A program made the translations under genes and the position numbers. The notes below the pieces were generated by a model that was not told the DNA's origin, did no database searches, and worked only from the letters and a program-made list of their open reading frames with translations. 64,000 nucleotides of DNA from an uncultured Spirochaetales bacterium (lineage in GTDB: Bacteria; Spirochaetota; Spirochaetia; Sphaerochaetales; Sphaerochaetaceae): NCBI GenBank assembly GCA_949293595.1, contig CASFDW010000002.1:248001-312000 (forward strand), in the 5' to 3' direction. Shown here piece after piece: positions 7,089 through 15,538 of this stretch (positions are counted from its first letter, which is position 1; each line of letters opens with the position of its first letter).

Positions 7089-9251
7089 TCAGATCCTGAA
7101 CCAGACGATGTCGTTCGCCTCCAGATCCAGATCGAATGACGATCCGTCGCCCCTGTAGACGGTGGTGGACTGCTTTTCATAGGTGTTGTTGACCACGCAG
7201 TACTTTCCGTTCCTGACATAGGCATGGACCTCCACATTGTAGTTTGTGCTGAACCATGTCTTGAGCTTGTCCTCCGCATTTCCAGCCCAGAGGACGGACC
7301 TGTAAAGGACCCTGTTGTTCTCGAAAGAATACGGAAGTCCGCTGATGTAGACGCACCGCCCTCTGCCATATGTGTTGACAGCCATCTGGACCTCCTTGTC
7401 CCTCTGGACAAGGACCGTCGTACCCTCGAGAGCATAGACGGATTTCATACCTTCTCCGAAATCCACCTCGCCTTTCACGTCGGAAAGAATGAAATGATCC
7501 CTGTGCTCCTGCCAGTTGTACTTGTCATAGTTGAGGGTGAAGCCGGTCTCCTTCTCGACACCAAGGGCTCCGGCAAGCTGGAAGAACCTTCCCTGGCTCT
7601 GATGGGCCGTAGGCTCACCCACTCCTATGAAGCCGCCACCGGAATGGATGAACTCCCGGATCTTTTCAACGATGAACGGATCCGTCCAGTTTTCCCCTCC
7701 CGTATGCGCGGTGTCGGCACCGCCGACATTGATGATTACATCGATATCCTTGAGCATGCCAGGATTGCTGCGGATGTCATCGAAACATATGAACGATACA
7801 TCGAACGGAGCTCCGGAAAGGGCTTCTATGACACCGGCATAGCTGTAGTTCTGCTTCTGGTAAAGCGCATGATGGACCATATGGGCACCCCAGGATCGGC
7901 TCTTGCCCCAGCAGTTGAGCACGGCGACCTTCTTTATGCAGTACGGAGTAGTACCCTTTATGTTCTCATACAGCGTCCTGAACTCGTCGCACACCGATTT
8001 GACATAGTCGATGAATTCAGGGAATCCGAGCGCAAGCTTGAGATATCCTCCGTATCCAATACGATCGATCGGACTTCTGAGGATGGCCCTGCGTGCGGTG
8101 ACCCAGTTCACCTTTGCTTCCTTTACGGGATCCCCATGTTCGTTGAATGTATCGGGGAAGAAATACGGAAGGAACCTGCCCTCCCTGTACCTCACACCCT
8201 TTATGTCGGAAATGAGACGCAGCGTGCTGCCGTTGCCCACGCTTCCCACTATCGCATCGAGGCCGGTCTTCTCAAAACCGTCCATGAACGGCTCGGTACC
8301 GATCCAATGGTCGCCGAGGAACATCATGGCCTCCTTGCCGCACTCGTGGGTGATGTCAACCATCTCCTTCACAATCGCCCTGACCTCCTTCATCTGGAAG
8401 GCCATGAAATCCTGGTACTCCCTGCTGGGTATCCGGTACTGGTTGTTATGATAGCCCTGGTCGATGATGAACTCGGGACGGAACTTGTAGCCGACCTCCT
8501 TCTCGAACTTGTCGAGGATGTAGGGACTGACAGATGCCGAGTATCCATACCAGTCCACGAATTTCTCCCTTGCAAGCTCATCGAATACAAGCGTGAACTG
8601 ATGGAAGAACGTGGTGAATCTGATGACATCAACGTACGGATGTTCGAGTATGAACTTCCTGAGCCTCTTCATCGTGAAATCATGGGTCTTGGGCTGACGG
8701 ACGTCGAACGTGATCTGGTGCTCGACGTTCCAACCGTTTATGACAGCGTTGTACATGTGCACAGGGTCCCATATTATGAACGCAAGAAAGCTTACGGTGT
8801 ATTCATGGAACGGAACGGCCGGACTAATGACAACCTCCCCCGCTGTCTCGTCATAGCTCCAGGAGGAAACGGGCACAACCTCTCCGGTCGTCCTGTCGAT
8901 GACCTCCCACCATCTCGTCCTATCCTTGGGATTGACCTTCAGCATGTCGGGATAAAGCCCCTTCATCAGTTTTATGGAAAGCTTGTCCGACACCGCAGGA
9001 TAAAACGGTGTCATGATGTACATCTGCTGCACCTCGTCGGGGTTCGCCTTTGCCCATGCGTTATCCTTCCTGGTGGTGTAATATGTCGAATAGATCTTTG
9101 CGTCCGTATCCTTCAGCTCCTGCGGGAAATCCGTTCCATCGCAGTCCCTGATCGCATCGGCCCCCCAGTAGTTCAGGATGTCCAGGGTCTCCTTCACGAT
9201 CCCTTCGTCCGTAGGTATGGTGACCCGTCCTTTATCAAGGTTGTTGCTCAT
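7089..9251 (-). CDS. GH112 galactosyl-HexNAc (lacto-N-biose/galacto-N-biose) phosphorylase
   Basis: This cytoplasmic phosphorylase splits a beta-galactoside with phosphate to give galactose-1-phosphate and the partner sugar. The 720-residue length and whole-protein pattern match GH112. The likely general acid is Asp314 in FLGDHWIGTEPF, close to the known Asp313 of the bifidobacterial enzyme; other family segments are NYWGADAIRDCDGTD and GYGGYLKLALGFPEF. GH112 also contains beta-1,4-galactosyl-rhamnose phosphorylases, and I cannot separate the specificities by eye. It is the last gene of the leftward cluster after the sugar ABC transporter, so it probably acts on the imported disaccharide. The ATG has GGAGAG upstream. 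Confidence 0.9.
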   Translation of the reverse strand: MSNNLDKGRVTIPTDEGIVKETLDILNYWGADAIRDCDGTDFPQELKDTDAKIYSTYYTTRKDNAWAKANPDEVQQMYIMTPFYPAVSDKLSIKLMKGLYPDMLKVNPKDRTRWWEVIDRTTGEVVPVSSWSYDETAGEVVISPAVPFHEYTVSFLAFIIWDPVHMYNAVINGWNVEHQITFDVRQPKTHDFTMKRLRKFILEHPYVDVIRFTTFFHQFTLVFDELAREKFVDWYGYSASVSPYILDKFEKEVGYKFRPEFIIDQGYHNNQYRIPSREYQDFMAFQMKEVRAIVKEMVDITHECGKEAMMFLGDHWIGTEPFMDGFEKTGLDAIVGSVGNGSTLRLISDIKGVRYREGRFLPYFFPDTFNEHGDPVKEAKVNWVTARRAILRSPIDRIGYGGYLKLALGFPEFIDYVKSVCDEFRTLYENIKGTTPYCIKKVAVLNCWGKSRSWGAHMVHHALYQKQNYSYAGVIEALSGAPFDVSFICFDDIRSNPGMLKDIDVIINVGGADTAHTGGENWTDPFIVEKIREFIHSGGGFIGVGEPTAHQSQGRFFQLAGALGVEKETGFTLNYDKYNWQEHRDHFILSDVKGEVDFGEGMKSVYALEGTTVLVQRDKEVQMAVNTYGRGRCVYISGLPYSFENNRVLYRSVLWAGNAEDKLKTWFSTNYNVEVHAYVRNGKYCVVNNTYEKQSTTVYRGDGSSFDLDLEANDIVWFRI

Positions 9252-9313
9252 TGCACTCTCCTAAATCAATCGTAAAAATATTTCCCATTCCAAGCGGAAT
9301 GGGATTGATCCTG

Positions 9314-10165
9314 TCAGCCTTTGATGCCACCGCCGGTGACGCCCTGGATGATCTTCTCAGAAAGGAAGATATAGATAAGGAACGTCGGCAGGAACACTAT
9401 GATGACTGCGGCGAACAGCCCGCCATAGTCGCCTGAATATTTCATCGCATTCACAATCTGCAGCAGTCCAACGCCTACAGGTGTCATCTTGGACGACGAG
9501 GCGAAGATGAGCGCCATGAAGAACTCGTTCCAGACGCTGAGGAAGTTGAAGATCGTGACCGTGATGAGTCCGGGCTGGATCAACGGAAGCATGATCACCC
9601 AGAATGTCTTCATGGGCGTGCATCCATCTATGGCCGCAGCCTCTTCGTATGTCCTCGAGAGGGATGCGAAGAAGTTAAGCAGGTACACCGTAGTATATGG
9701 CACACGCGTGAAGATGTACAACAGGATCAGAAGTGTCCTGCCCCTTATCCTCCATGCCGTCGTAAGGCTGAAGATGGGAAGGATTATCATGATCGCCGGC
9801 ACGCTCATTGCAATGATGAGGCTCGACTTGATGATAGCGTTGCACACGAACTTATAGCGCGAGAGCACGTATGCCGCCGGAGCTGAGATCAAGACGGAGA
9901 AGACACATGTCACAAGCGAATACAGCAGCGAGTTGAAGAAGAACAACGATACATTGTGTTCCTTCCAGGCACTGGCATAATTCTCAAAGTGCAGTCCGGT
10001 TTCGAATTTGGTCGCATTTCCGGAGAATATCTCGGGGGATGTCGAAAGACTCGCCGCAAGAATCCAGAAAAGAAGGACGGCCGTAAACAATATCCAAAGC
10101 AAAAGCACGACGTATGCCGGGAGCAGACGTAATTCCTTTTTCCAATTTATACTTCCGATTCTCAT
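9314..10165 (-). CDS. Sugar ABC transporter permease, MalG type
   Basis: This 283-residue inner-membrane permease has six predicted membrane segments and the cytoplasmic EAA loop EEAAAIDGCTPMKTFWVIMLPLIQPG-like region (about residues 187-212; key residues EAA...G...P) that contacts the ATPase. The ATG at 10165 is chosen because AGGAGG lies just before it; a TTG 15 bases upstream overlaps the previous gene and would swallow that site. It pairs with the MalF-type permease upstream. No ATPase gene is present in the locus, so a shared MsmK/UgpC-type ATPase encoded elsewhere is expected. Confidence 0.9.
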   Translation of the reverse strand: MRIGSINWKKELRLLPAYVVLLLWILFTAVLLFWILAASLSTSPEIFSGNATKFETGLHFENYASAWKEHNVSLFFFNSLLYSLVTCVFSVLISAPAAYVLSRYKFVCNAIIKSSLIIAMSVPAIMIILPIFSLTTAWRIRGRTLLILLYIFTRVPYTTVYLLNFFASLSRTYEEAAAIDGCTPMKTFWVIMLPLIQPGLITVTIFNFLSVWNEFFMALIFASSSKMTPVGVGLLQIVNAMKYSGDYGGLFAAVIIVFLPTFLIYIFLSEKIIQGVTGGGIKG

Positions 10166-10176
10166 ATGCGTCCTCC

Positions 10177-11070
10177 TCAAAGCTCCACGTCATCATCCTT
10201 CAGAAGAAGGTTGACAAGGTAATAAACGACAAGTATCAGGATACAGAGGACAACGCCGACCGCAGCTCCCGCGCCTGCATTCCTTGCCGTATTTCCCTTT
10301 GAACCGAAAACCGTATCGTAAAGGTATATCACAGGCACGATTGTCGTGGTTTCGGTATCCACCGGGCTGAACATCTTGGACCAGAGGTAGAATGTGGCGG
10401 CATTGATCGTCCAGAACGTGAAATTGGTCTTGGTAACCCCCTTCATGAGAGGAACGGTGATCTTGAAGGCCTGCTGCACCTTGCTGGCACCATCTATCGT
10501 AGCAGCCTCGTAGATATCCGCAGGGATTTTCTCGATACCGCTGATGAATATCAGCATATAGTATCCGACGGCGCCGAAAATGAACGCAATCAGCATCGAC
10601 CAGAACTTCATGTCGGTTCCGAGCCACTTGACCGGATCCCCACCGAAAAATGTTATTATGTTGTTCAAAAGGCCATAATCCTGATTGAACACATACTGGA
10701 TCCACATCGTCGCCAGCGCAACGGCGCTTACGATGTTGGGCATGTAGATGGCCGCCCTGAAGAACTTCTTGAACCTGATGCCGCTTGTGAGCATGATTGC
10801 AAAAACATATGCTATGACAAGGGTGATTACTCCGCCGACAAGCCAGATCAGAATCATATTGACCATCGAAGTGCGGAATGCAGGACTCTTGAAGATGAAT
10901 ATGTAGTTGTCTATTCCGTTGAACTTCCAGGTCGAGATATCGGAGGTAGCACTTCCAACTTCGAAAAAGGTCATGAACACGGTCCTGATCACGGGATAAA
11001 GATACATGATCAGCAGGGTGAAGACCGTAGGAAGAAGGAAGAGCACTATCATTTTCCTATTCTTTTGCAT
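10177..11070 (-). CDS. Sugar ABC transporter permease, MalF type
   Basis: This 297-residue permease has six membrane segments, with an N-terminal helix (MIVLFLLPTVFTLLIMYLYP) typical of CUT1 sugar transporters. The EAA loop is YEAATIDGASKVQQAFKITVP. It lies between the binding-protein gene and the second permease, 11 bp from the latter's start, and would form the translocation heterodimer with it. Substrate is inferred from the adjacent GH112 phosphorylase. Confidence 0.9.
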   Translation of the reverse strand: MQKNRKMIVLFLLPTVFTLLIMYLYPVIRTVFMTFFEVGSATSDISTWKFNGIDNYIFIFKSPAFRTSMVNMILIWLVGGVITLVIAYVFAIMLTSGIRFKKFFRAAIYMPNIVSAVALATMWIQYVFNQDYGLLNNIITFFGGDPVKWLGTDMKFWSMLIAFIFGAVGYYMLIFISGIEKIPADIYEAATIDGASKVQQAFKITVPLMKGVTKTNFTFWTINAATFYLWSKMFSPVDTETTTIVPVIYLYDTVFGSKGNTARNAGAGAAVGVVLCILILVVYYLVNLLLKDDDVEL

Positions 11071-11090
11071 TTTCTACCTCTTGAGAATAA

Positions 11091-11118
11091 AACAGGGAGG
11101 ACTCGCCTCCCTGATCGT
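11091..11118 (-). terminator. Intra-operon terminator/attenuator after binding-protein gene
   Basis: On the minus strand an 8-bp stem (CAGGGAGG / CCTCCCTG) with a 5-nt loop is followed by TTTTATT. Between a binding-protein gene and its permeases such a hairpin commonly allows more binding protein than permease to be made. Confidence 0.7.
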
Positions 11119-11131
11119 TTTTCCAATGATC

Positions 11132-12373
11132 TCAGTAAAGAGCGTCGAGGGCCGCAGCAAACTGTTCGCCGGTGGAGAACTTACCTTCGAAGAGTTCGAT
11201 ACAGATGTTCTTGATGCTCGGTGTGAGACCGGAATTGGTGTTGAGTCCCATCGTCCAGGAAAGAGGAAGCTCTGTGGCAACCAATGCCTCGACGGTTCCG
11301 TCAAGCATTCCAGGCGCCTTGTTTGCAGGATCTGCAGGAATCTGCTCCGCCTGGTCGGCCATCATCTGGTCGTATTCGCCGCTTGTCAGGAAGAGTGCGA
11401 AATCGAAAGCCGCCTGTGCGTTCTTGCTGGCTGCCGGGATTGCAAGGGAGTTGGCTCCGCCATAAGCGCCTGCCAGACCAGTGCCGCCCTCTTCAGCCGG
11501 GATCACAGGATAATCGAAGTATCCCCAGTTGATCTGCTTGCCGGTTGCGTTGTTGACTTCAGGGCATACATACTGAGCGCAGACAACCATGACAGCGTTT
11601 CCAAGACCGATCTTGTTCTGTCCCGACGGATACTCATCCGGTGCTCCGGAAGCAAGATAGCCCTTCTTAACAAATTCAATAAGATCGTTTCCGGCAGCGA
11701 TTGCTCCGGCGTTCTTCGACCATCCGCCGTTCTTGGTGAGTTCTGTCGTCACAGCCTCGCCGATCCTTCTGTCAAGGTGGTAGCCCACGTTGAAGTTGGC
11801 ATATGCGGAATCAAGAGCAAGAGGCTCGTATCCGTTATCCTTGAGGATCTGACATACTTCGAGGAATTCGTCCCATGTTGCCGGAGTCTCGGTGATTCCG
11901 CAGGCATCGAAAGCGTCCTTGTTATACCAGATGCCTCCGATCTGGGGCTGCTCGGCAATCGAAACCATCTTACCGGTCCAGACCTTGTCCTGGTTCACGA
12001 AACAGGCATAGCTCTGTCCTGCATAGTCGGCGGCAGCCGCCATGGCTGTCAGATCAAGGCAGTAGTCCTTATAGCTGTTGCAGATTCTGTTGTAGTCGTC
12101 TTCAAAAAGGTCGATGTCCTCACCGGACTCAAGCGCGGTCATGATGATCTGTGAGATATCGCGGCCCTTGAATTCGATTGTGACCTTGGTCCCGGTCTGC
12201 GCTTCAAAAGCTTCCGCAGCAGCCTGCAGGACCTTCCCCTGAGGCTCCGCCGCATTCCACATCGACCACATCGTGATCTCGGACTTGGAGCTTTCCGAAG
12301 ATCCGTTTGCAAAAACGGCGGAAAGGGCCAGAATCATGATGAGAGCTGTTAAAAACAGTTTTTTGGCTTTCAT
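11132..12373 (-). CDS. Sugar ABC transporter substrate-binding protein (family 1)
   Basis: This 413-residue exported protein captures the sugar outside the inner membrane. A signal peptide (about 1-22) ends in SAVFANG with no lipobox cysteine, so signal peptidase I processing is likely. The mature part has the family 1 pattern: ITMWSMWN at the first strand and IGGIWYNKDAFDACGI near residues 145-160. It is the first gene of the leftward cluster; SD AAAGGAGA precedes the ATG. Its promoter region lacks a good -35, consistent with activation by the divergent AraC-type regulator, which is an inference. Confidence 0.9.
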   Translation of the reverse strand: MKAKKLFLTALIMILALSAVFANGSSESSKSEITMWSMWNAAEPQGKVLQAAAEAFEAQTGTKVTIEFKGRDISQIIMTALESGEDIDLFEDDYNRICNSYKDYCLDLTAMAAAADYAGQSYACFVNQDKVWTGKMVSIAEQPQIGGIWYNKDAFDACGITETPATWDEFLEVCQILKDNGYEPLALDSAYANFNVGYHLDRRIGEAVTTELTKNGGWSKNAGAIAAGNDLIEFVKKGYLASGAPDEYPSGQNKIGLGNAVMVVCAQYVCPEVNNATGKQINWGYFDYPVIPAEEGGTGLAGAYGGANSLAIPAASKNAQAAFDFALFLTSGEYDQMMADQAEQIPADPANKAPGMLDGTVEALVATELPLSWTMGLNTNSGLTPSIKNICIELFEGKFSTGEQFAAALDALY

Positions 12374-12471
12374 TTTGAAATCTCCTTTTAATCGCTTTTC
12401 TGTCTATAATTTAATCTTGGGGTCAGTTTTTGATATCCACAATCAACAAATTGCTCTCTTTTTTATATTTC

Positions 12472-12506
12472 TTGCTATTTCATCCAAAGAATTGGATAAT
12501 TTGTAC
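12472..12506 (+). promoter_or_regulatory. Leaderless-type promoter of AraC-family gene
   Basis: TTGCTA (12472-12477), 17 nt, GATAAT (12495-12500), then six bases and the ATG at 12507. No Shine-Dalgarno fits in this layout; transcription should begin at the start codon. Confidence 0.6.
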
Positions 12507-13361
12507 ATGAGCAATACACGATTTGAGATTTCTAGTGAAAATAAAGAATTAACCCCGGAATTCAGATATATCACGCATGCAAAATACGGAGCTGACTGGT
12601 CCAGCATGATGCATTCCCATGCCATAACAGAAATGATGTACATCACAGGCGGAAGAGGAACCGTTCTGACCAGGACTGGAGCCTTCGATGTGCACAGCGG
12701 GGACTTCCTGATTATTCCTCCGCATTTCCTGCATACCGAAAAATCTTCCCCACAGCAGCAGATGGAGTACTATGTGATAGGAATAGAGAACATCTCCTAC
12801 CAGGAGGATATGGATGACTTCAATCCCATAGTCCCGCTGAGCAACAGCGGAGAGGAAGTGCGGACCTGCATAGATCAGATGTACAGGGAGATCCAGAAAA
12901 AGGAAGAGGGATACGGAATGATGGTCAAGAGCCTGCTCCTGCATCTCACCGTACTGCTGATGAGACGTAAGAAAATCGACATGGGCATAGAGAAAACCGA
13001 TTCGATCCGAAGCGATATAGCGGCGGTGAAGGCATACATCGACGGACACTACAGCGAGAACATAACCTTGGAAAAACTTGCCGGCCTTTCGTTCATAAGC
13101 AAATACCATCTATCGAGGGAATTCAGGAAGGAGGTCGGAACCTCCCCAATCTGCTATATGATAGAAAGAAGGATAACGGAGTCAAAGAGCCTTCTGGCAT
13201 CGACGGAGATGAGCATATCGGACATTTCCTCAAGTGTCGGCTTTTCCTCCTCCAGCTATTTCGCCCAGCGGTTCAAGCTCATCACGGGGACCACTCCGCT
13301 GGATTTCAGGAAGACAAGCCACGGGGAAAAACCTCTTGCTATCCCCAGGAATAGCAAATAA
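12507..13361 (+). CDS. AraC-family transcriptional regulator
   Basis: This 284-residue regulator has an N-terminal cupin-like sensor domain (HSHAITEMMYITGGRGTV, about 35-52, and SGDFLIIPPHFLH) and a C-terminal double helix-turn-helix (about 175-275) with KLAGLSFISKYHLSREFRKE and VGFSSSSYFAQRFKLITG. It diverges from the binding-protein gene and precedes the sulfatase gene, so it probably senses a glycan-derived sugar and activates both sides. The ATG at 12507 is supported by the leaderless-type promoter; the frame is open further upstream only because it shadows the binding-protein gene. Confidence 0.9.
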   Translation: MSNTRFEISSENKELTPEFRYITHAKYGADWSSMMHSHAITEMMYITGGRGTVLTRTGAFDVHSGDFLIIPPHFLHTEKSSPQQQMEYYVIGIENISYQEDMDDFNPIVPLSNSGEEVRTCIDQMYREIQKKEEGYGMMVKSLLLHLTVLLMRRKKIDMGIEKTDSIRSDIAAVKAYIDGHYSENITLEKLAGLSFISKYHLSREFRKEVGTSPICYMIERRITESKSLLASTEMSISDISSSVGFSSSSYFAQRFKLITGTTPLDFRKTSHGEKPLAIPRNSK

Positions 13362-13370
13362 GCTGTAAAC

Positions 13371-14810
13371 ATGAGGAAAAAGCCAAACATCCTGGTCATA
13401 ATGGCCGATCAGTTCAGAGGGGATGCCCTTTCATGCATGGGGCATCCGGATGTCAAAACGCCATATCTCGATACGCTCGCATCAAGGGGTGTGCTCTTTG
13501 AAAACGCCTACTCCGCCTGTCCCAGCTGCATTGCAGCCCGCGCTGGATTCCACACGGGGCTCAAGCCGGAAAACCACAAGAGGGTCGGCTACGAGGATGG
13601 AATAGCGTGGAAATACCCGCACACCATCGCATCGGAGATACGCAAGGCCGGATACTATGCGAACGCATCGGGGAAAATGCATGTGCATCCGCTCAGGAAC
13701 CTGATCGGTTTCGATCATGTGGATCTTCATGACGGATACCTTCATGCAGCAAGATTCCAGAGCATTCCATACAGGGAATCCCAGAAAAACGCAGACGACT
13801 ACTACCACTGGCTCAGATGTTGCCTCGGGGCGGATGCGGATGTCATCGATACAGGACTCGAATGCAACAGCTGGGTCGCGCGGCCGTGGTGCTATGACGA
13901 AAAATACCATCCCACCAACTGGGTGACGGACAGGGCTGCCGATTTTCTCAGATGGAAGGATCCTGACAAACCGTTCTTTTTGTATGCGTCATATCTGAAA
14001 CCTCATCCGCCGCTCGATCCCCCCGAATACTATTACAACATGTACATGGGGATGGACCTCAGGATGCCTGCTGTAGGAAACTGGGAGGACGAGGAGGCCT
14101 TCAAGGCATCCCCGGTGCTCTTTGACTCAAAAACAGGGCCAAAGGACAAATTCGAGATAAAGCAGATGCTTGCAGGATACTACGGTCTGATCACACATCT
14201 AGACCATCAGATAGGAAAGCTCATCCAAGCCCTTGTCGAGGCGCAGGAATATGACAACACGATAATAATCTTCACGGCAGACCATGGCGAGGAGCTCGGA
14301 GACCACCATCTCTTCAGAAAATCAAGGGCATACGAAGGATCGGGACACATACCTTTGATAATAAGCGCCCCCGAAGCCCTGATCCCGGGAATCAAAAGAG
14401 GATCCAGATGCAGGGCGGTCGTTGAACTCATGGATATCATGCCGACCGTACTCGACCTGGCCGGAGCAAAATGCCCTCCTGTGGACGGACACAGCCTGAA
14501 AGGACTGCTGACGGACCCGGACGGGAGGGTGCGCGATCATCTGCACGGGGAACATTCCTATGGACCTCTTTCCTCCCATTGGATCGTCACGGAACACGAC
14601 AAATACATATGGAATTCCGAATCAGGAAAGGAGGAATACTTCAACCTGGACACGGATCCGAGGGAACTGGAGGAGGTTTCGGATGCAAACCCCGTACGGG
14701 TCTCCGAACTGAGGGCCACGCTGATAAAGGAATTGGAGAACAGGAAGGAAGGTTTCGTGAAGGACGGCAGGCTCGTTCCCGGAGCTCCCTACCCTCCGTA
14801 TCTGAAATGA
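13371..14810 (+). CDS. Type I (formylglycine) sulfatase, apparently cytoplasmic
   Basis: This hydrolase of sulfate esters has 479 residues. Metal-site residues start at NILVIMADQFRGD; the maturation motif is CIAAR with Cys53 as the formylglycine precursor (C-x-A-x-R variant); IIIFTADHGEELGDH gives the second metal-binding group. No signal peptide is present: the protein starts MRKKPNILVIMAD, so it should stay in the cytoplasm and act on imported material. The gene follows the AraC-type regulator by 9 bp and adjoins the GH112 locus, so sulfated galactose-HexNAc sugars are plausible substrates. Alternative: a phosphonate or choline-sulfate ester hydrolase of the same fold. No maturase gene is in the window. 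Confidence 0.88.
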   Translation: MRKKPNILVIMADQFRGDALSCMGHPDVKTPYLDTLASRGVLFENAYSACPSCIAARAGFHTGLKPENHKRVGYEDGIAWKYPHTIASEIRKAGYYANASGKMHVHPLRNLIGFDHVDLHDGYLHAARFQSIPYRESQKNADDYYHWLRCCLGADADVIDTGLECNSWVARPWCYDEKYHPTNWVTDRAADFLRWKDPDKPFFLYASYLKPHPPLDPPEYYYNMYMGMDLRMPAVGNWEDEEAFKASPVLFDSKTGPKDKFEIKQMLAGYYGLITHLDHQIGKLIQALVEAQEYDNTIIIFTADHGEELGDHHLFRKSRAYEGSGHIPLIISAPEALIPGIKRGSRCRAVVELMDIMPTVLDLAGAKCPPVDGHSLKGLLTDPDGRVRDHLHGEHSYGPLSSHWIVTEHDKYIWNSESGKEEYFNLDTDPRELEEVSDANPVRVSELRATLIKELENRKEGFVKDGRLVPGAPYPPYLK

Positions 14811-14850
14811 AAATCCATTGCGGGATAAGAAATATCCCTTCATTTCCGAG

Positions 14851-14898
14851 GAATCCTTGACAAGCAGAGCGGTTTAAGTCTAAATTAGTCAAGGATTC
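14851..14898 (+). promoter_or_regulatory. tRNA-Ser/SRP RNA promoter with inverted repeat
   Basis: TTGACA (14857-14862), 18 nt, TAAATT (14881-14886), with the tRNA 19 bp further on. An 11-bp perfect inverted repeat, GAATCCTTGAC (14851-14861) and GTCAAGGATTC (14888-14898), overlaps the -35 and flanks the -10. Confidence 0.65.
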
Positions 14899-14905
14899 GT
14901 CTATT

Positions 14906-14991
14906 GGAGAGGTGTCCGAGTGGTCGAAGGTGCACGATTGGAAGTCGTGTATGGTCAAAAGCCATCGGGGGTTCGAATCCCCCCCTCTCCG
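14906..14991 (+). tRNA. tRNA-Ser (anticodon GGA)
   Basis: An 86-nt class II tRNA. The acceptor stem GGAGAGG pairs with CCTCTCC (14984-14990); the discriminator is G. The anticodon loop ATTGGAAG gives GGA, reading UCC/UCU. A long variable arm and a T arm GGGGGTTCGAATCCCCC are present. No CCA is encoded. It sits five bases before the SRP RNA and is probably cut from a shared transcript. Confidence 0.95.
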
Positions 14992-14996
14992 TTTTT

Positions 14997-15099
14997 CCGG
15001 CAACAGATCCCAAGCAATATGAACCGCCCAACCCCGTCAGGATCGGAAGATAGCAGCGGTAAGCGGACTTCATATGTGACTCGGTCAATTTGTTGCCGG
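14997..15099 (+). ncRNA. ffs: Small SRP RNA (4.5S type)
   Basis: The universal SRP domain IV is clear: GTCAGGATCGGAAGATAGCA (15038-15057), with the GGAA loop and the AGCAGC bulge that bind Ffh. The ends pair as CCGGCAACA (14997-15005) and TGTTGCCGG (15091-15099). The length of about 103 nt fits the Alu-less bacterial class. The closing stem plus the T run at 15100-15106 also acts as the terminator. Confidence 0.93.
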
Positions 15100-15510
15100 T
15101 TTTTTTACGTCCATGCGGAGTTCCATGAGGGATACCACATCCTCAAGCACATCCTGCGAGGAAACATCGATCATCAGCCAACGTTGTCCGTTCATATCCC
15201 TCGCACGTTCCCAAGTGCCGGCAACTGACGCCGAGAGCGAGGGGAGAAGGATTTCGAAGCCCTCCCTCTCCTTCCGTCCAATCACGCCAAGGACGCTGAA
15301 TCCACCCGGTCTGGGATAAACCACGGCAACGGGTCTCGAGCGCCTGCGTATCTTCAAATTCCATCCATATGCCAGAGAGCATCTGCTGAACGAAGTGGTG
15401 CAGGAACATCCGTATGCGGCCACACGGGACATGAGCTCGTCGTAAAGGGGGGATGAGACGAGACGTCTGACATCCTCGGTGGAAAAAGCGGTGTTTACAT
15501 CATATTCCAT
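15085..15510 (-). CDS. DUF3788 family protein
   Basis: This 141-residue soluble protein of unknown function has the DUF3788 layout: a tryptophan-containing core (AYGWNLKIRRRSRPVAVVYP), a strand GGFSVLGVIGRKE, and a C-terminal RWLMIDVSSQDVLEDVVSLMELRM. The ATG at 15510 is supported by TGTTATACT exactly six bases upstream; the longer open frame upstream shadows a plus-strand gene. Its last five codons overlap the 3' end of the SRP RNA on the other strand. Confidence 0.78.
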   Translation of the reverse strand: MEYDVNTAFSTEDVRRLVSSPLYDELMSRVAAYGCSCTTSFSRCSLAYGWNLKIRRRSRPVAVVYPRPGGFSVLGVIGRKEREGFEILLPSLSASVAGTWERARDMNGQRWLMIDVSSQDVLEDVVSLMELRMDVKKPATN

Positions 15511-15525
15511 GCGACAAGTATAACA
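15511..15525 (-). promoter_or_regulatory. Leaderless-type extended -10 of the DUF3788 gene
   Basis: On the minus strand TGT precedes TATACT (15517-15522), then six bases and the ATG. No good -35 is seen; the extended -10 can compensate. It overlaps the control DNA of the divergent gene at 15574. Confidence 0.5.
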
Positions 15526-15538
15526 TGATCCGTCATGT

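Noticed and set aside
7224..9275. Long open frame on the plus strand (683 codons)
   Set aside because: It lies wholly opposite the GH112 gene, whose protein is clearly recognisable; the antisense frame shows no family motif and no ribosome-binding site.
10166..10180. TTG at 10180 as start of the MalG-type permease
   Set aside because: It would include the AGGAGG ribosome-binding site; the ATG at 10165 follows that site directly.
11006..12154. 382-codon plus-strand frame
   Set aside because: Antisense to the sugar-binding-protein gene, which has a signal peptide and family motifs; the frame is a codon-usage artefact.
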